DNA from: Annona cherimola
Taxonomy: Eukaryota; Streptophyta; Magnoliopsida; Magnoliales; Annonaceae
Assembly: GCA_030490835.1 (NCBI GenBank)
Contig: CM059977.1
Coordinates: 36,539,676-36,603,675, forward strand
DNA: 64,000 nucleotides
Direction: 5' to 3'
A model generated the notes under the pieces. It did no database searches. It was given only the letters and a program-made list of their open reading frames with translations, and had not been told where the DNA came from. A program made the position numbers and the translations under genes. The number at the start of each line of letters is the position of its first letter. Within the stretch, counting starts at the first letter, position 1. Of the stretch, positions 44,001 through 55,053 are shown piece by piece.

Positions 44001-46463
44001 AAACTACTAACAGAAAATCTCTAAATATACTGAAGCAGTTCCTAGTGTTGAAGATGATGAGCTTTCAACACTTGTAGCAGTTGTAGCTTGGAGAGAGTTC
44101 TTTCGTTTTGTTGAGAGCATTCTAACGATTTATTCTTAAGTTTGTAACTTTTTTTAAGTTTCAACATCTCATTTATAGTTTGAAGTGATTTCTAGCCATT
44201 TCTAGTTGATCTTAATGGTTTCATATGCTTTTTAATGGTCATATGAAAAGTTGGCAGAGTTGACTATTGGAGGGAGATAAGCCTTTGAGAGGGACAAACT
44301 CTAGAGACTTGGACAGGCCCTTGTTATACCAATGACTTCCTTCATCACTTCCTCAATCCCAATTCCTAAAAGCTGTCCTGTTTCCAACCTGTGGGATAGG
44401 CCTCTGTGGCCCATGTCGTTTTGCCTTTTACTTTATCTCTTGATCCTAAGTTGACTTGACTTGATTCTAATGGGTACTTGACAAACATCTGCCGCTCATG
44501 GTGCTTCCTCTATGAGTTTTTCCATTACTTAAAATTCAGCAGAACTCATTGGCTTGTAGGCTCAAGTTATGAATAGGTTTTGTTATGATCATAACCATAT
44601 TTTTGGATTCAATAAAGAAAACTCCTTAACGCATACTTGTACTAATTGCCTGTCGTTAAAATTTGTAATGTTGATTTTGTGCCATGATCCTCTCAGCTTG
44701 TCTTTGAGTTGCTTGAATATACTAGTCGTTTCCTTCCAAGCTGTATTTTTCTCTACTTAAGGGAAATATTAACCAGCAAGGCACATTGTTGACCTAAGAC
44801 AAGAGCAAAATTCTTCATTCATCAACAAGCAAGCCCTTATTCCTTTTTTTTTTTTTTTTTGATTGTTAAGCAAGCCCTTCTTAAGGTAACTTCCAGCTAT
44901 AAGGTCTTTTTCTTGTCTATATTTTATCACAGATTCACCAAATCCTATTCACAAATGAAGTTGGATTTAGAAGTCGGCTAGATTTCATTCACTTGTGGAG
45001 GATTTAGATTACCTAGTGAAGCTTTAGACAGTGCTAAACTATTCATGAAAGGCATTTGTTCTGCAAAATTTTAGTTAATAAGGTGGCAGATGCAATGGAT
45101 GGTAGCATTGTGGCCATGTTGATCAGCCTTTTGATGAGTTATTTGGGAGATAAAAATAGTCAGTAGATGATGAAATATTTTGTTGAAATATGTCATGAGG
45201 TAACATGATGGCTGAAAGAGTTGCTGCCTCATGTCTCTCAGTTCCCACTATATTAACAATGAAGCATCTCTATAAAAGGAAATGATTTTATAACGTTGAA
45301 CTTACTTCAGCTTAAAAAAGGAATAGTGGCTCATATGTTTTGTATTGGCTGCATCACCTAATATTTTTTATAAAGTTCATATGTCATCTCAGTTTGTTAC
45401 TTGCATGGGCCAAAACATGGATGTTCATCTATAGCTATTTATATGGTTCATGAAATCTCATTTATGTATCTATGTAGAGATATCTTACCTAGAAGAGATT
45501 TGTGTCATATTGTCTTGCTTTTGCTTCAGAATAATGGATTTGGAATGAAGGGAGCAAACTCCCCACTGGCATGTATTGGATAATGTGTCCATGCAGCGAC
45601 AGAGTGACTACACAAACTTCATGACCTGTGAATCTTGCATAGAACCTGTCTTGTAGGATCACTTTCAACTTATATAACTGGCGAGTATAGAAATCGTAGA
45701 CTTTTCCCAATAGCTGTCGTCTTACAATAGAAGTGAATTAGAAATGTCAGGATTGATATCCTGTGTGAATACATGAATTAATTACCGTGCTACCATGATG
45801 TCTATTTGGGTGGTCAAGGGATGTTAGGAAATTGATGTCATGCACCCCGGTGCAAATAACCGTTTAAATTTTTTTTTTTTGAAATCTTTTACACAACTGT
45901 TAATTTATGTGTATTTAACATGTGTATTAATTTTGATTATTTTTGTAGATTAAAATTTTTTTTTTTTTAGATTTTTTAAAATCAGTTACATATTTGAATG
46001 CACCCGGGTGCACTGAGCCTAAGTGCACCTGGGTTCATGGAATGGGATTCTGGATGTTGACCTTGCTTTTCATCTTTTATTATCTTTAGGTTCAATGTAT
46101 GTTAGCTTCTGGCTGGAGCTAGTCCATTAATGTCTCTTTCCTCACAGCTCAAGGTTGTATTGATCTTTATAACCTGTGTTTCTCATGTAACAGTACCGCC
46201 AAATGAGACGGAAAGAGCAAGATCGTCTTGCAAGGATGGATACAGATTACCAGAGAAGGAAAGAAATTGTTGAGTTTAACATAAGAAGGGAAGAGAGAAT
46301 GAAAGCTGCTGAGGAAAGGACTGCAAAGAAGAGGTTAAAACGTCAAAAGAAGAAACAGAGGAAGAAAGAGAAGAAGAGTCAAGTGAATGCTCAAGGGGAA
46401 GACAACCTGAAAGAAGAGTCTTCAGATGATGATGATTCTGATGGAGGTGACGAGGTGAAATAG
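41056..46463 (+). CDS. PRKRIP1: PRKRIP1 homologue, spliceosome-associated (2 exons)
   Basis: Exons 41056-41337 and 46194-46463 join in phase 0 to a 183-residue protein. Donor CACCAG|GTTCGT, acceptor GTAACAG|TACCGC. The N-terminal third is low complexity; the family core is residues 62-153: LEVKLRRIIDHVP, then SSAGSGSGDFHQ at 83-94 running straight into YRQMRRKEQDRLARMD after the junction, exactly the SSAGxGSGEFHxYRxxRRRE signature of PRKRIP1. RREERMKAAEERTAKKRLKR (126-145) is a long basic helix and likely nuclear localisation signal; the end is an acidic DDDDSDGGDE tail. Human PRKRIP1 is a component of the catalytic spliceosome and also binds double-stranded RNA-activated kinase; the plant protein is presumed to be a splicing factor. 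Retaining the intron would add 13 residues and stop at 41379, giving a 107-residue product without the core. The splice join is strong because it completes the signature motif. Confidence 0.93.
41465..41810. repeat. Dispersed 60 bp repeat pair in PRKRIP1 intron
   Basis: 41465-41525 and 41749-41810 share the sequence pattern CCTGATGT...GGTGCTTGTA(T/G)GCAG...GCT...CATTG..(A/G)CCTCCT, separated by about 220 bp of unrelated DNA. This looks like an ancient local duplication inside the intron. Confidence 0.55.
43311..43874. mobile_element. hAT-type MITE in PRKRIP1 intron
   Basis: A 564 bp element starting TAGGGGTGTTAACGG and ending CATTAACACCCCTA, flanked by a perfect 8 bp duplication CTCAGAAC (43303-43310 and 43875-43882), the hAT size class. 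Both ends carry many ACGGGTTG/AACCCGTT words in both orientations, as subterminal repeats of hAT elements do. The AT-rich centre is non-coding. Confidence 0.93.
44839..44867 (-). mobile_element. 29 bp retroposon scrap with 12 bp duplication
   Basis: AAGCAAGCCCTT occurs at 44827-44838 and again at 44868-44879. The 29 bases between are ATTCC, a T-run of 17, and GATTGTT. On the minus strand this is a few bases of a 3' end plus a poly(A) tail with its target duplication, i.e. a LINE-type insertion truncated almost to nothing. The T-run followed by GAT also occurs at the tail of the L1 at 5928. Confidence 0.75.
45840..46038. mobile_element. Foldback MITE of the hairpin-ended group
   Basis: Starts ATGCACCCCGGTGCA and ends in a hairpin, ATGCACCCGGGTGCACT pairing with AGTGCACCTGGGTTCAT around a GAGCCTA loop (15/17 matches). 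The loop is nearly the same as in the element at 55224 and the core (TGTTAATTTATGTGTATTTA) is shared. No clear target duplication was found. It lies only 156 bp before exon 2 of PRKRIP1, in the intron. Confidence 0.6.
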
Positions 46464-46997
46464 GTGTAAAATTCACTGTTTCTGTGATCAAAATCTTATC
46501 CTTTCTGGAGCAACCCTATTTGTGTTGTGGGGCATCCACATTCTAAGCTCGCTTGGATCCTGTTGGTCTACCTTGCCCAGAAAGGATATTGGCGTCTATT
46601 AGAATCCTCCCTCTTCGGTAGCAAGGAAAGTGTGCTTTACTACTGCAACTTGTGGCTTCAAAGAGGACGATAGAGGGAGAACATGTATACAATTGGAGAG
46701 GAAGATTACTAGTTTGGGAGAGATTTAATGCTTAACCCTGAAAAACATTCAGCCAATTTGAGGCTGTACCCAAGTTATAGAGGTATGTAGAGCCATCAGC
46801 GGCCAGTTCAGGATGGTGGTATGGGATGAGGAATGGTTGTTCCATATTTGGATGTGAGAAATTATATTAAGAATGAGAACAGTAGGTTATCATGTATTGA
46901 AAATGAGATTTCTTTTTTTAACTTTTTGAAATGAGATATTTCATCTAAATCATTCCACATCCCAAACACATGCCCTATGTAGTCTTATTGCGTATGC
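46464..46997. other. PRKRIP1 3' UTR and spacer
   Basis: Follows the stop codon at 46461-46463. No clear AATAAA; probably 3' UTR for the first few hundred bases. No other gene seen. Confidence 0.45.
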
Positions 46998-47015
46998 TGC
47001 AGGTACTGCCTTCTT

Positions 47016-47135
47016 TTTTTCTTTTTTCTTTTTTCTTTATTCTTTTTATTTTTAATTTCAATAAGGGGAGAGTCGATCCCTCGACGTCGGATACATGTGC
47101 TAGGAATGCTCACCATTGCACGACAGCGCTTGTAG
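47016..47135 (-). mobile_element. Mini-SINE with 18 bp target duplication
   Basis: TGCAGGTACTGCCTTCTT is perfectly duplicated at 46998-47015 and 47136-47153. Between them is a 120 bp insert whose minus strand reads about 70 bp of tRNA-like sequence (A box-like GCAATGGTGAGC, B box-like GGGATCGACTCT) and then an A-rich tail (A-runs broken by single G and T). The perfect duplication indicates a young insertion. Confidence 0.85.
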
Positions 47136-47234
47136 TGCAGGTACTGCCTTCTTGTATGCTGTAGGTATTGTCTTCTTTTTGTTACTTACCACAAGATGCT
47201 AATTCTCAGGCTAGTTGCCTCGGACTTGATCTAA

Positions 47235-47502
47235 GGTGTGTTTGGCAATTGAGAGAAAATGTCAAGCTAAAATTTTTCAATCTAAAACTTTCACTTTCCA
47301 CAATTATCATATTTTTTAATTATTTTTTCAGATTTTCCTATACAATTATTCTACTTTTCAGTCATTTCTACACAACTAACCTATATATTTTAACTTTATC
47401 CTTTTTACTACTCATTATTTCCTCTATCACATCACATCATTTGATAATTTTTACTCTTCAAAACTTTTCATCAAAAGTTTTATTCATTACCAAATATACC
47501 CC
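47235..47502 (+). mobile_element. MITE family A copy
   Basis: Starts GGTGTGTTTGGC and ends CAAATATACCCC, with TAA to the left and TAG to the right. Interior words AAATTTTTCAATCTAAAACT, AATTATTTTTTCAGATTTTCC and CATCAAAAGTTTTATTC match family A in the plus orientation. The 125-codon frame across it is not a gene. Confidence 0.8.
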
Positions 47503-47512
47503 TAGTATACTC

Positions 47513-47741
47513 GGGTGTTCGGCAACATATGAGGGGCTTAAATAGAATGTGAACTAGATGAGTAGATTAAATGGGGAGAAATTGTGTATTCGAATTGAGA
47601 GAAATAATATTGAAAATGAAAAAGTAAGATAATTATATATTAGAAAATAAGAAAGTATATGGGAAACGAGAAAGTTTTCTAGGAATGAGAAATTCTATTT
47701 CATTCATATTCCATTCAAGTCCTTTATATGCTACTTAACAT
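47513..47741. mobile_element. Unassigned short inverted-repeat MITE
   Basis: The left end GTTCGGCAACATATGAGGGG and the reverse complement of the right end (GTTAAGTAGCATATAAAGGA) match over about 33 positions with several differences, continuing into TAAATAGAATG / TGAATGGAATA. It lies between two family A MITEs, so three MITEs follow one another in 0.8 kb. Confidence 0.65.
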
Positions 47742-47760
47742 TTTTTTTTAAAATTATTTA

Positions 47761-48038
47761 GGAGGCGTTTGTTTCCACCGAAAACTTTTCAACTTAAAAT
47801 TTTTCAATTTAAAACTTTCCGCCTACAATTATCTTATTTTTAAATATTTCTTCATTTCTTTTTATACAGCTATCTCAAGTTTTAATTATTTCTGTATAAC
47901 TATCCGTATATCTAATATATTTATTTTAACCTATTCTTCATCATTATCCCTGTATGACCATATTTTTTTTATCTTATTTTAACAATTTTTATACAAAAAG
48001 CTTTTTATCAAAAGTTTTATCATTTATTAAACACACTC
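47761..48038 (+). mobile_element. MITE family A copy with TTA duplication
   Basis: Ends GGAGGCGTTTG and AACACACTC; TTA flanks on both sides (47758-47760, 48039-48041), the typical Harbinger target. Internal words AAAACTTTTCAACTTAAAA, ATCAAAAGTTTTATCATT agree with the family. Confidence 0.8.
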
Positions 48039-48041
48039 TTA

Positions 48042-48980
48042 ATGTCATGGGTGGAATGTCATGGGTGGAATGATTATGTGAGATAATGCTCAAGAGATGC
48101 ATACTCAAGAAGAGGTACAGTGATGGCAGAAGTGTACATTCTAAGGTGCAGTGATTCTCAGTTGGTGTCGATGATGGCGATCCCTCGGTCGTTGATCTGT
48201 TTATTGGGGGTTGGTGGGTGGGGCCCACAGATAGGTGCGATTGAAATCAGGTGAGCAGCACAGGAGGGCTAGTTGCTTACAAATTACCCCCAAAATTTCC
48301 AAAATTTTGTAATTTATGCGGCTAGCTTTTACTACGCAAATGACCTCCCATTTTGAACTTTATTTGCAACTTTGTCGAATAGCATTCCTCAAATAACTTC
48401 GTAGTTCATGCGATTTAAGATCTATCATCTATGAAATATGAATCACGATTTACGTTGAATAAATATGTGGTAGGGATCTTTCGCAATTTCAAAGAAAAGC
48501 TAACACTCCTGGGCCCACTCGCTTCACACGATCATAATCATTTTCGTACCACCATTCACCCGCATGGCAAACAAAGCACCATGCAAATCCGCCCTTTATG
48601 GCTTTACCCCCCCCCTTTTGCAAATTGCAATTATGCGTGCCATCTGCTCCATTCTAAAATGCGCCAGCACGACACGTGCCATTGCCCATCCGGATTCAAG
48701 TTCGCATGCATGCGATGGATCTCTGCCATCCATCAGCTAAACCCACCATGGTGTCCAGAAATTCATTCTCCCGTCTATTGGAGCGCTCTGATTCCCCACA
48801 CGTCATTGCTTGTGGAATGGACGGTGAGATGAAAACCAACGGCTCCAACTTCCACCTCGCGAAGCAGCGCAGTTGGAAATTCACCATCGGTCGTCGGTCG
48901 TCTGTCGTCAGATCATCCTGCTTCTTCGTCTCTTCGTCTCTTCGTCTTTCCCCATCCGTCTCCTCGAAGCCCTAACCTTC
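48042..48980. other. Spacer, promoter and 5' leader of the reticulon gene
   Basis: The last 300 bp before the start codon become GC-richer and end in a pyrimidine-rich leader (CTCTTCGTCTCTTCGTC). No convincing TATA box was found. The 133-codon frame at 48431-48832 has no domain and lies in this upstream region, so it is not annotated. Confidence 0.45.
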
Positions 48981-51900
48981 ATGGGGGAAGATCTGGGACG
49001 TTCATCAGCTACAGACAGAGATCCATCCACGGTCGCTCCTCCACATACTAGAAGATCCGTCCACGGATGTCTTGGTGGCGGACAAGGTTTCTCCTCCCCC
49101 CTCTCTCGTTCACGAATCCCCCTTTCAGCTTCTGAGTTCTTTATCCTGTCATTCGTGGAGCTTGTTTTCCGTTCACGACCTTTGAGTGTCTCGGGAGCCG
49201 AAAACCTCACGGGATTGGACGGTCCAGATCAGGAACCGAGAATAAAATGGGCTTTCTAAGCTATTCAAGGCCTCAGATATGTGCAGTGCCTCTGGGAATT
49301 TTTTTTTTCCCCTACTGGATTTAGTTACTTTGGGGTTTTATGCTTGGATGTCAATGCATCGCTGACGAAACCAATTACTTATTTTGGCAGTTGCTGATGT
49401 TCTTCTCTGGAAGCGGCGGAGTACTGGAGCTGTTCTGCTTATTGCTTCCAGTACTGTTTGGTTTCTTTTCGAGAGAGCCGGGCATAGCCTACTGTCCCTG
49501 ATTTCCAATGTGTTACTGCTGCTTGTTATAATCCTCTTCTTCTGGGCGAAGTCTGCATCACTACTTAACAGGTAGCGTTTACGCGCTTGAATTATTCCCA
49601 GAATCACTGTCTCCAAATGTGGCCCAACCGTTTAACTGAGCGGAGGATGCTTTGTTAGTGATGCTGGTCTGTCTTCTTATTGTGTGGTTTATGGATGTTT
49701 CTATCTCTAGAGGGTGCTACCAATGCCTCCCAAGTTCATTTTAGGCGCATGCCTGTGGCAATTGTTAACTGTTACAGCGGATGTGTTATCCAAATTGTAC
49801 TGACGGGAATGGGCCAATGGGCCACGGGATAGGTGATAATGAGGTTGATCAGTAATATCTAAAGAAAATGGGCAAGATCAAATGGAAATCAAGGGGAATA
49901 ATCACAAGCTGAGCCATGTATGTGGCTGCTTATCCATGGCCTTCTTATGGTGCAAGGTTGGGAATTTAGTTTGATGATTCTAGCTTGCCATCTAATGAGT
50001 AGTTCATAAGAAACAGACAGATAAAGCACATTGGTTTTGCATATAAGGTTAAAATCATCTCAGTGGCATTGCCTGTGCAGTGTGTTTTCTGTTTTGTACA
50101 TGCTGGAAAAAAAGGTGAATAAATGGATCTGGTCAATTGTTTGGTGTCCGAAGTTTAACTAATAAGATTGGGGACATTTCGAATGTTACCACCAACTGTG
50201 GAAGTTATAAAAATGCCAAATCCTTGTGTGCATTTTATACCAGCTATCTAAATCTCAAGTTGCAGGTATCATATGATTTTTGAAAATACAGTTATTTGCA
50301 TTTGTGCAAACTCAAAATTAAAATAATTGCATCCATGCAACCTACATGAACTATGTGTCACATTATCAATTTTGAATGTTAAATGAATGGGAAATGGACA
50401 AAAATACCCCAACCGATAAGAATGTACATTTCTTCCTCCCTGTTTTCTGCTGCAGGTGCTCCCCCAGCCAATGCATGTTGTGGGGATTTGGCAGTCCCCT
50501 GTTTTCTCCCACAGCCAATGAGAGGTGCTTGATGATATTATCCAAGTGATACCTGCCATCTGTCTACTAGTCATGGATAGAATACTATATTGGTTCAAAC
50601 AGAGTAGAGGATTACCTGCATCTGGTTTCTTTTCAACCAGGGGCTTTTTGGATACGCGGCGTGGATTAAAACTGCACGCAGTTGTTGGAGACGAATAGCT
50701 ACTACGCCTGCTGGCATGGCTGCCTCTATGGTTGTGCTTACTTGAGCTGATTCTGTTGCCGTTGCATTTTTCTGGTGGTACTGTAAGTGAATTGCTCTAG
50801 ATGGAGGGTACATTTGGACTGTCCAGTGGTAATGATTTCTTACTAGCACTCAGCTGTCCAGTGGCCAGATGTTGTGGCACTGTTGCAGGAGGGCTTACTT
50901 TGCCAGCAATACTAGTCTTGGGATTGCCTGTAGAACATTTTGAGATTGAATTTGGCGGAGAACTGACAACAATGCCAGCGGATGGAGGTGGACAAGCGGC
51001 TAGATAATGTTGGCCGGGTGTTGTATTGTGTTGGAGGATAGTCCTTGAACCTTAGCCCTACTTTGTTGCAGGAGGTTCTTCATTGATTGTATTATGGCTG
51101 TAGGTGATTGGATGGGCTCAGTTCCTTTTCTTGTAGAATTCTTCCATTGAAATTAATTTGGACTACCACCTTGGATAAGAGATTGGGAAAAACAAAGACA
51201 GCATTCACGGCAGATGATTCTTGAAATAGGCCTGTAGCAGATCATCCCCATTGGTGCCAAATTTCTACTGTTGCAGTGTCTTTTGTGTGTTGGGCCTTTG
51301 CTCTCCATAGTTAGTGGGCGTAATTTGGGTATTTTGAAAATACTAAATAAACCATAACACTGAAACTATGTGATCGCACATTTGCAAAAATTTTTACAAT
51401 TAGTTGGGATACTTTCAAGAGAAGAAACGTTGTTAGCATGGATGCAATTATTTTTTTCTTGATTTGCATGGATGCAAATAACCCTAAAAAATATATACAA
51501 CTTTTTCAGTTTCATGTACTGATGGCAAGGTGGGACCTGCTTTGATTTTCTTTGAATTACCCGGGTGGTGGTGGACACCATGACTGGCAAGCATGATTTC
51601 ATTTCTGGTTCATTGGTTGGATGAGATCATTGAGACTATTTGCTTCTTATGTGCAACTGAGAACATTGTTTTGATGTTTCAGACCTCTTCCTCCCCTCCC
51701 CAATTTAGAAGTTTCCGAGGACTTCATTGGGAAAGTGGCTGATGGGGCACGGTATTGGATCAATCGTGTACTAGCAATTGCTCATGATATTGCACTTGGG
51801 AGAGATGTGAAACTCTTTGTTGAGGTCTGATCACAATCTGCTTTGCGTGTTTGTAATAACAATATTAGAAATGAATCACATCTTTATTCATGCCAGCATT

Positions 51901-52681
51901 CAATCAATGTCAGACTTGCCTGCAATTTTCCCGATCATCAATTGATGGTGGTTGGTGAAAGCACTCTATCAGATAATCCAACTCTTCTATTTTGTGAATA
52001 AGCCCTGTACTGACATTTACCTCAAATAATGTTGGGGATGGTCAGTCACATCTGAGGTATTTTTTTTTGGCTCCACTTACTATCAAGTCTGGGGCTTATG
52101 AGCATTGCAATTGGATTGGTAAATAGCTGTAAAATGTGCAGAGTGCGATCAAAAATTGAGCAAAACATTTCTGAATGGTTCTTTCCACCTATTGCAACTG
52201 ATTTTGTTTTTTTTTTTTATTTCCTGGTTAATATTGTTAGGTCGTTGTGGTGCTCTGGTTGGTCTCGTTCATTGGAGGCCTCTTCAGTTTTCTTACACTT
52301 GTTTTCATTGGTGAGTTCAGCAAAAATTTTGTTGCTTTATTTACTATGAACCATGATAGTGAACCATGATAGTTATGGTATAATGCTTGAGGGATGAGTC
52401 AGTGTTTTCATGCGGATGCCTTCCATTATTTTGAATTTTGAATTTTTGGGTTTTTATTTATTTATTTATTTATTTATTTTTTATTTACATTTGTCTGTTT
52501 CTGTGTTACAGCAACTGTTCTTGCACTCACACTTCCGGCTTTGTATGACAAATACCAAGATCATGTAGATGAAAAACTCCGTGCGATGCATAGAGTCCTC
52601 TTGAGAGGGTATAGAAAAATTGATGACACTGTGCTAAGAAAGCTTCCAGTGCCTTTGATCAAGGAAAAGAAGATCCAATAA
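48981..52681 (+). CDS. RTNLB: Reticulon-like protein B (5 exons)
   Basis: Exons 48981-49086, 49391-49571, 51683-51824, 52241-52310 and 52512-52681, all with GT...AG introns, encode 222 residues. The protein lacks a signal peptide; after a short variable head comes the reticulon homology domain: [17 protein letters not shown] (26-42), a first long hydrophobic hairpin (about 48-95), the hydrophilic loop [20 protein letters not shown], a second hairpin (about 138-177, [19 protein letters not shown]), and a charged tail with [13 protein letters not shown]. Such double hairpins wedge into the ER membrane and bend it into tubules; plant RTNLBs do this at the cortical ER and plasmodesmata. The short N-terminus and the length are normal for the family. 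The sequence ends KEKKIQ, with a KxKxx-like di-lysine pattern compatible with ER retention. Intron 2 (2.1 kb) holds an inverted-repeat element. Confidence 0.95.
50289..51484. mobile_element. Inverted-repeat element in reticulon intron 2
   Basis: The left end AGTTATTTGCATTTGTGCAA and, after a gap, AAAATAATTGCATCCATGC pair with the right end (reverse complement GGTTATTTGCATCCATGCAA, then AAATAATTGCATCCATGC). That is about 55 bp of terminal inverted repeat enclosing 1.1 kb. The centre (50595-51010) is richer in GC and its minus strand reads protein-like text in two frames ([20 protein letters not shown]; then [20 protein letters not shown]), which could be a captured gene fragment. No target duplication was recognised, so class is open. 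Confidence 0.5.
52450..52487. repeat. (TTTA)n microsatellite in reticulon intron 4
   Basis: About seven TTTA units followed by a T-run, 25 bp before the acceptor of exon 5. It adds to the pyrimidine/T-rich tract there. Confidence 0.9.
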
Positions 52682-54240
52682 CAAGTCTGTCGTGTCCTCT
52701 TGGCTATTAATCGGTGAGTCTTTTTTTGCTTTATGAATCATGATCATCAGAGCATCATTCCAGCTTTTATGTGTGCACACAATAACAGCACTGCTGTCTT
52801 CTCAATCTTCTCGAGGATTTTCATGATGTCTTGGAAATTTTCAAATGGACATTTAAGGATTTGGACTGACTATTTGGTGGCAATATTAATAGTCCGTGAT
52901 ACAGTGGCACCCCTGATTGGGTTATCTTAAAAGTACAATGCTTACATTGTGATTAGTCAGAAAATAGAAATAATGCCATTCAAATTATGAAGAGGAACCC
53001 TTCCAGACTGTCCTTTGGTTGTTACTTTTTTTCTACTTGGTGCTGCTCTTGGTTTAGGTCGCGCTGTGTTCCTACTTTCTATCCGTTAATTTATATTTAT
53101 ATTTTGTAGATTATCCTCACTCCCTCTCTGAAACTTGCTGGCCACTCCAGCCTTTTTTTTTTTTTTTCGGGGGACACAATTAATAAAAGGTTTTGCCAGA
53201 TTGTTGTTTCTAACAGTGTATTCTATACTTTATTAGTCAGAGGAATTTAGATGGTGCTAATGGTATCTCTGTTACCTGTCCAAATGAATGCTTTCACTAT
53301 GAAAATGATTTTCTTATTACAACTTGGACAGTGCATGCTAGATATTGTAAGTATCCAGGTGTATTATTTCAAAGCTGTGGAGATGACATGCTGTCATTGT
53401 CCTCTCGAATGCAGTTGATTATACTGATTTTTTTGTGGTAGAATGTGCTTATTCATCCTAGCCGTTAGGCTGATGTTCGCCTTTTGGATTTGCCATTTCA
53501 GAAACATTGTATCCCTAATAGTGAGAAAGTAGCTTCTGACGTCCATAACTCACTTCTGTCATATTGATCAACATGGACAAATTGAAATTGAATGAAGTCA
53601 TGAGAACAGCAGGAGATGTGGTGAGGAAGGGAAAACATGGAGGTTAAGAGAGGGAAATCCAAAAGAGACTTGCGAAACAATTAGATAGAGGAAAATACCA
53701 CAGGGATTCTTTACCTATCCTTAGTTCGTATTGGAACTGTGCAACACATTTTCCAGGACCTTTTATAGAATTGTTACAATAACTACTCCATTTACTGTTT
53801 TTTATTTCTTCATTTGCAATGCTCTTTAAAAAAATCTGCTGTCCTGTAACTAATGTTGTCAAACTTTGAGCTCCTAGCCACCACATCATTACTCTGCACA
53901 CAACTACTTTTTCAGGAAAAAAATGTTGCCAGTAGTCTTATTGGGCCCATCAAATGAGAAAGGTGCTGTCATCATCATAAGCTGTTTCCTGCCTATGAGA
54001 AAGATGTGCTTTACCAAATTTGTTACACCGTCTTATCCTGGTTAGAAGTGCTCATCATTGAATTTATATGTGAGTCGTCATAATATTGATTAGTCAAGTG
54101 AGGACGAGCAAGCACATTTGAGGAAATTTTAGTCTTATATGAATTGTCAAACAATTTCAACATCTTTTTCCTCTTCTTCTGATGTCTTCAACTCTTAAGC
54201 ATAATCATTGTTGACAACAACAAATGTATAGCCTACTATA
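52682..54240. other. Reticulon 3' UTR start and spacer/intron
   Basis: After the stop, CTATTAATCG|GTGAGTCT at 52713/52714 is a consensus 5' splice site, so the 3' UTR may be spliced. The rest has a T-run at 53153-53167 and no gene. Confidence 0.45.
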
Positions 54241-54582
54241 AAGATATTTAAATTGTTTGCATCAATTAGAGCACCTAATACGAAAAGATGCTTGTGTTAG
54301 TCCATTAAGTCCACATAAATGAAATCATTGACCAAACACAACTTTGCGAGTCACTCCAGTGCATTGATTATGCATCATTAATCTGCTGTCAGGATGATAT
54401 TCCCTAAGATATTTAAATTGTCTCTGCCATTTGGATCGCCTAATATGAGAAGGTGTTTGTGTTGGTCCATCAAGTCCACATAAATGAAATCATCAACCGA
54501 ACACTAATCTTCAGAAGCAATCTTGTGAGTTAACCCAATGGACTGAATATATCATTAATCAGCTGTTGGATGATATGCGCCA
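54241..54582. repeat. Two-copy ~165-175 bp tandem duplication
   Basis: 54241-54405 and 54406-54582 begin with the same AAGATATTTAAATTGT and share GCCTAATATG/GCACCTAATACG, CCACATAAATGAAATCAT and ATCATTAATC(A/T)GCTGT. They are about 80% alike. No coding assignment. Confidence 0.8.
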
Positions 54583-54731
54583 AAATTAATTGACAAAATC
54601 AGTGTGCTCCATTGGAATGGACGTCAAAATTTCCATCTTCAGAACAAAATAAATTTGCTGGGATGTGCCAATGAACCTTGATGGTTGCATCCTGATCATT
54701 ATATCGATCTTATACCTTATACATATAACTT

Positions 54732-55053
54732 CAGAAAAATGAGGTAAAACAGACTAAGGGGGGTTGGTTATGTTAAATGGAGGCTTCAGGTGGCACCAAT
54801 TAGGAGAGTTGAATTAATTGAAGGTGCTTAGAGAATGAGAGGAAGACTCAAAAAACATGGATGAAAGTAATTAAATAAGAAATAAAAACATTAAAGATTA
54901 CTGACAACATAATTACCGATTATCAAGAATGACACAGGAAAATTTATGCAGCTAGCTCCACTTAGGTGGGAAAGGGCTTATGATGATATGATATTTAAGG
55001 CATAGCAGAATCCATGTAGCTGACCCTACTTTGGTGAGAAATGACTTATGATG
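54732..55053 (+). pseudogene. RTE LINE 3' end fragment
   Basis: Words AGGTGGCACCAATTAGGAG, AGAGGAAGACTCAAAAA, ATGGATGAAAGTAATTAAAT and CTCCACTTAGGTGGGAAAGG parallel the last 250 bp of the RTE LINE at 36143-36785. The final part is duplicated (CATGTAGCTGACCCTACTTT ... CTTATGATGGCGATAATG at 55010-55053). Extensively decayed. Confidence 0.75.

Noticed and set aside
48431..48832. 133-codon frame upstream of the reticulon gene
   Set aside because: No domain, overlaps another frame, Cys/His/Pro-rich text of promoter-type sequence, and lies before the leader of the reticulon gene.
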